NCBI GenBank assembly: GCA_963709665.1
Contig: CAVPWU010000002.1
Location: 744,001 to 808,000, forward strand
DNA from: DASZIT01 sp963709665
GTDB lineage: Bacteria; Actinomycetota; Acidimicrobiia; Acidimicrobiales; RAAP-2
DNA: 64,000 nt
Reading direction: 5' to 3'
Within the stretch, counting starts at the first letter, position 1. Every line of letters begins with the position of its first letter. This document shows positions 63,139 through 64,000 of the stretch, in pieces. Made by a program: the position numbers and the translations under genes. The notes under the pieces were generated by a model. That model ran no database searches and was not told the DNA's origin. It saw only the letters and a program-made list of their open reading frames with translations.

Positions 63139-64000
63139 ATGAGCGACCCCTCCCCCGACCTGGCCATCGGCGCCTTCACGCCCCGCGGGCCGTGGGTGGT
63201 CGATCCCGCCACCATGACCTGGCGATTCTCCCGGGAGGGGTGGAGCCGCACCGGCCCGGTCCCCCCCGGGGACGCCGCCGCCATCGACACCCTCCGGGTC
63301 CGGGCCGCCGCCCGGGCGGTGGCGCTGGTGCGACCCCGGTGGCTACCGCCGATCCGACGGGCGCTGGCCGTCGCCACCCACCTGCTTCCCGCCCTGGTGG
63401 GATGGTCCGTGGTCGGACGGGGCACGCCGGGCTCCCGGGCCGACCTCTCCCGCCGGCTCCGTCCCGCCTTCGAACGGCTCGGTCCCACCTACATCAAGCT
63501 CGGCCAGATCATCTCGTCGGGGCAGGGGGTGTTCCCCGACGAGCTGGTCGACGAGTTCCTCCTGTTGCGGGACCGGGTCCCGCCGGAGTCCTTCGACGCC
63601 GTCCGCCGGACCGTCGAGGAGGACCTGGGCCGTCCCCTCGCCGAGGTCTTCCTCTCCTTCGACCGGATCCCGGTGGCCTCGGCGTCGATCGCCCAGGTCC
63701 ACGCCGCCACCCTCCGGACCGGCGAGCGGGTGGTGGTCAAGGTGCAGCGGCGCTCGGTGTCGGAGCTGGTGGAGCAGGACATCGCCGCCATGACCTGGAT
63801 TGCCCCCTGGCTGATCGGGCGGATCCCCATCGCCGCCCTGGCCAATCCGCCGGCGCTGGTGGAGCTGTTCGCCGAGACCATCGTGGAGGAGCTCGACTTC
63901 CGGCTCGAGGCCCAGAACATGTTGGACATCGCCGCCGTCCTGGCGGCCACCGGACAGACCTCGGTGGTGGTCCCCCGCCCCCACCCGACCCTGGTGACCC
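63139..64000 (+). CDS. ABC1/UbiB-family kinase-like protein (5' part; cut by window end)
   Basis: The frame opens at ATG 63139 and is still open at the window end (287 codons). After ~75 variable residues comes a membrane-proximal helix (LAVATHLLPALVGWSVV) and then the ABC1/UbiB core: RLGPTYIKLGQIISSGQGVF PDELVDEF, VPPESFDAVRRTVEEDLG, the Ala-rich nucleotide loop VASASIAQVHAATLRTGERV VVKVQRR (Lys as the ATP-binding residue) and ETIVEELDFRLEAQNMLDI A. This family of atypical kinase-like ATPases supports isoprenoid quinone or lipid metabolism. Its position with menC 12 kb away is not evidence of linkage. A TACCGT -10-like hexamer lies ~15 bp before the ATG. Confidence 0.9.
   Translation, partial: MSDPSPDLAIGAFTPRGPWVVDPATMTWRFSREGWSRTGPVPPGDAAAIDTLRVRAAARAVALVRPRWLPPIRRALAVATHLLPALVGWSVVGRGTPGSRADLSRRLRPAFERLGPTYIKLGQIISSGQGVFPDELVDEFLLLRDRVPPESFDAVRRTVEEDLGRPLAEVFLSFDRIPVASASIAQVHAATLRTGERVVVKVQRRSVSELVEQDIAAMTWIAPWLIGRIPIAALANPPALVELFAETIVEELDFRLEAQNMLDIAAVLAATGQTSVVVPRPHPTLVT

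Overview
The window is a strongly GC-rich chromosomal stretch of a high-GC actinobacterium. Gene content (single-copy actinobacterial housekeeping genes, an AftD-like arabinofuranosyltransferase, an ANTAR regulator beside polA, DUF222-HNH and PspC families, many GTG starts and 4-nt start/stop overlaps) and gene order (uvrC-rapZ-yvcK-gap-pgk-tpiA-secG; rpsA-polA-ANTAR regulator; fabD-fabH-fabG-acpP-fabF) fit Actinomycetota, most likely the Acidimicrobiia side rather than Streptomyces or Mycobacterium. That placement is inference, because no rRNA is present.

Layout. 1-4.1 kb: right end of an integrative element. It has an AT-richer broken gene at the edge, a small unknown gene, a multiply frameshifted replication-initiator-like gene, and a frameshifted large serine recombinase whose stop codon lies inside a tRNA-Leu(GAG) gene, the probable attachment site. 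4.2-13.2 kb (minus strand): a family 5 solute-binding protein, secG, tpiA, pgk, gap, yvcK, rapZ, uvrC. 13.2-14.5 kb: nadA on the plus strand behind a structured leader that resembles the nadA-motif (NAD+-I) riboswitch; this is the most interesting regulatory signal here. 14.5-20.3 kb: a small unknown protein, uvrA (with a Lys/Ala/Pro repeat tail) and uvrB. 20.5-23.3 kb: a secreted LPETP-tailed protein, an FMN reductase, coaE, a methyltransferase.

23.5-36.2 kb is an envelope-polysaccharide block: a giant AftD-like GT-C enzyme, a GT4 glycosyltransferase, a MOP-type flippase, a UDP-galactopyranose-mutase-like flavoprotein, a PIG-V-like mannosyltransferase and a GT39-like enzyme. 36.3-42.2 kb is a complete oligopeptide/nickel-type ABC importer (SBP, two permeases, two ATPases). 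42.3-51.6 kb holds rpsA, an unknown protein, an enoyl-CoA hydratase, a VOC protein, polA, an ANTAR response regulator, a coiled-coil protein, menC and tRNA-Leu(CAA). 51.8-56.4 kb is the type II fatty-acid synthase operon, including a FabD with an extra C-terminal biotinyl/lipoyl-like domain. 56.5-64 kb: a class B PBP, a DUF222-HNH protein, a LuxR regulator/PspC-histidine-kinase pair divergent from a PspC/LiaF-like protein, and the start of an ABC1/UbiB-family gene cut by the window end.

Frame breaks occur in the element genes and also in genes expected to be intact (yvcK, uvrC, aftD, polA). At least one is a homopolymer loss, so many are probably sequence errors; the functional state of frameshifted genes should be read with that in mind. 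Coordinates of starts were set by Shine-Dalgarno matches and stop/start overlaps where visible.
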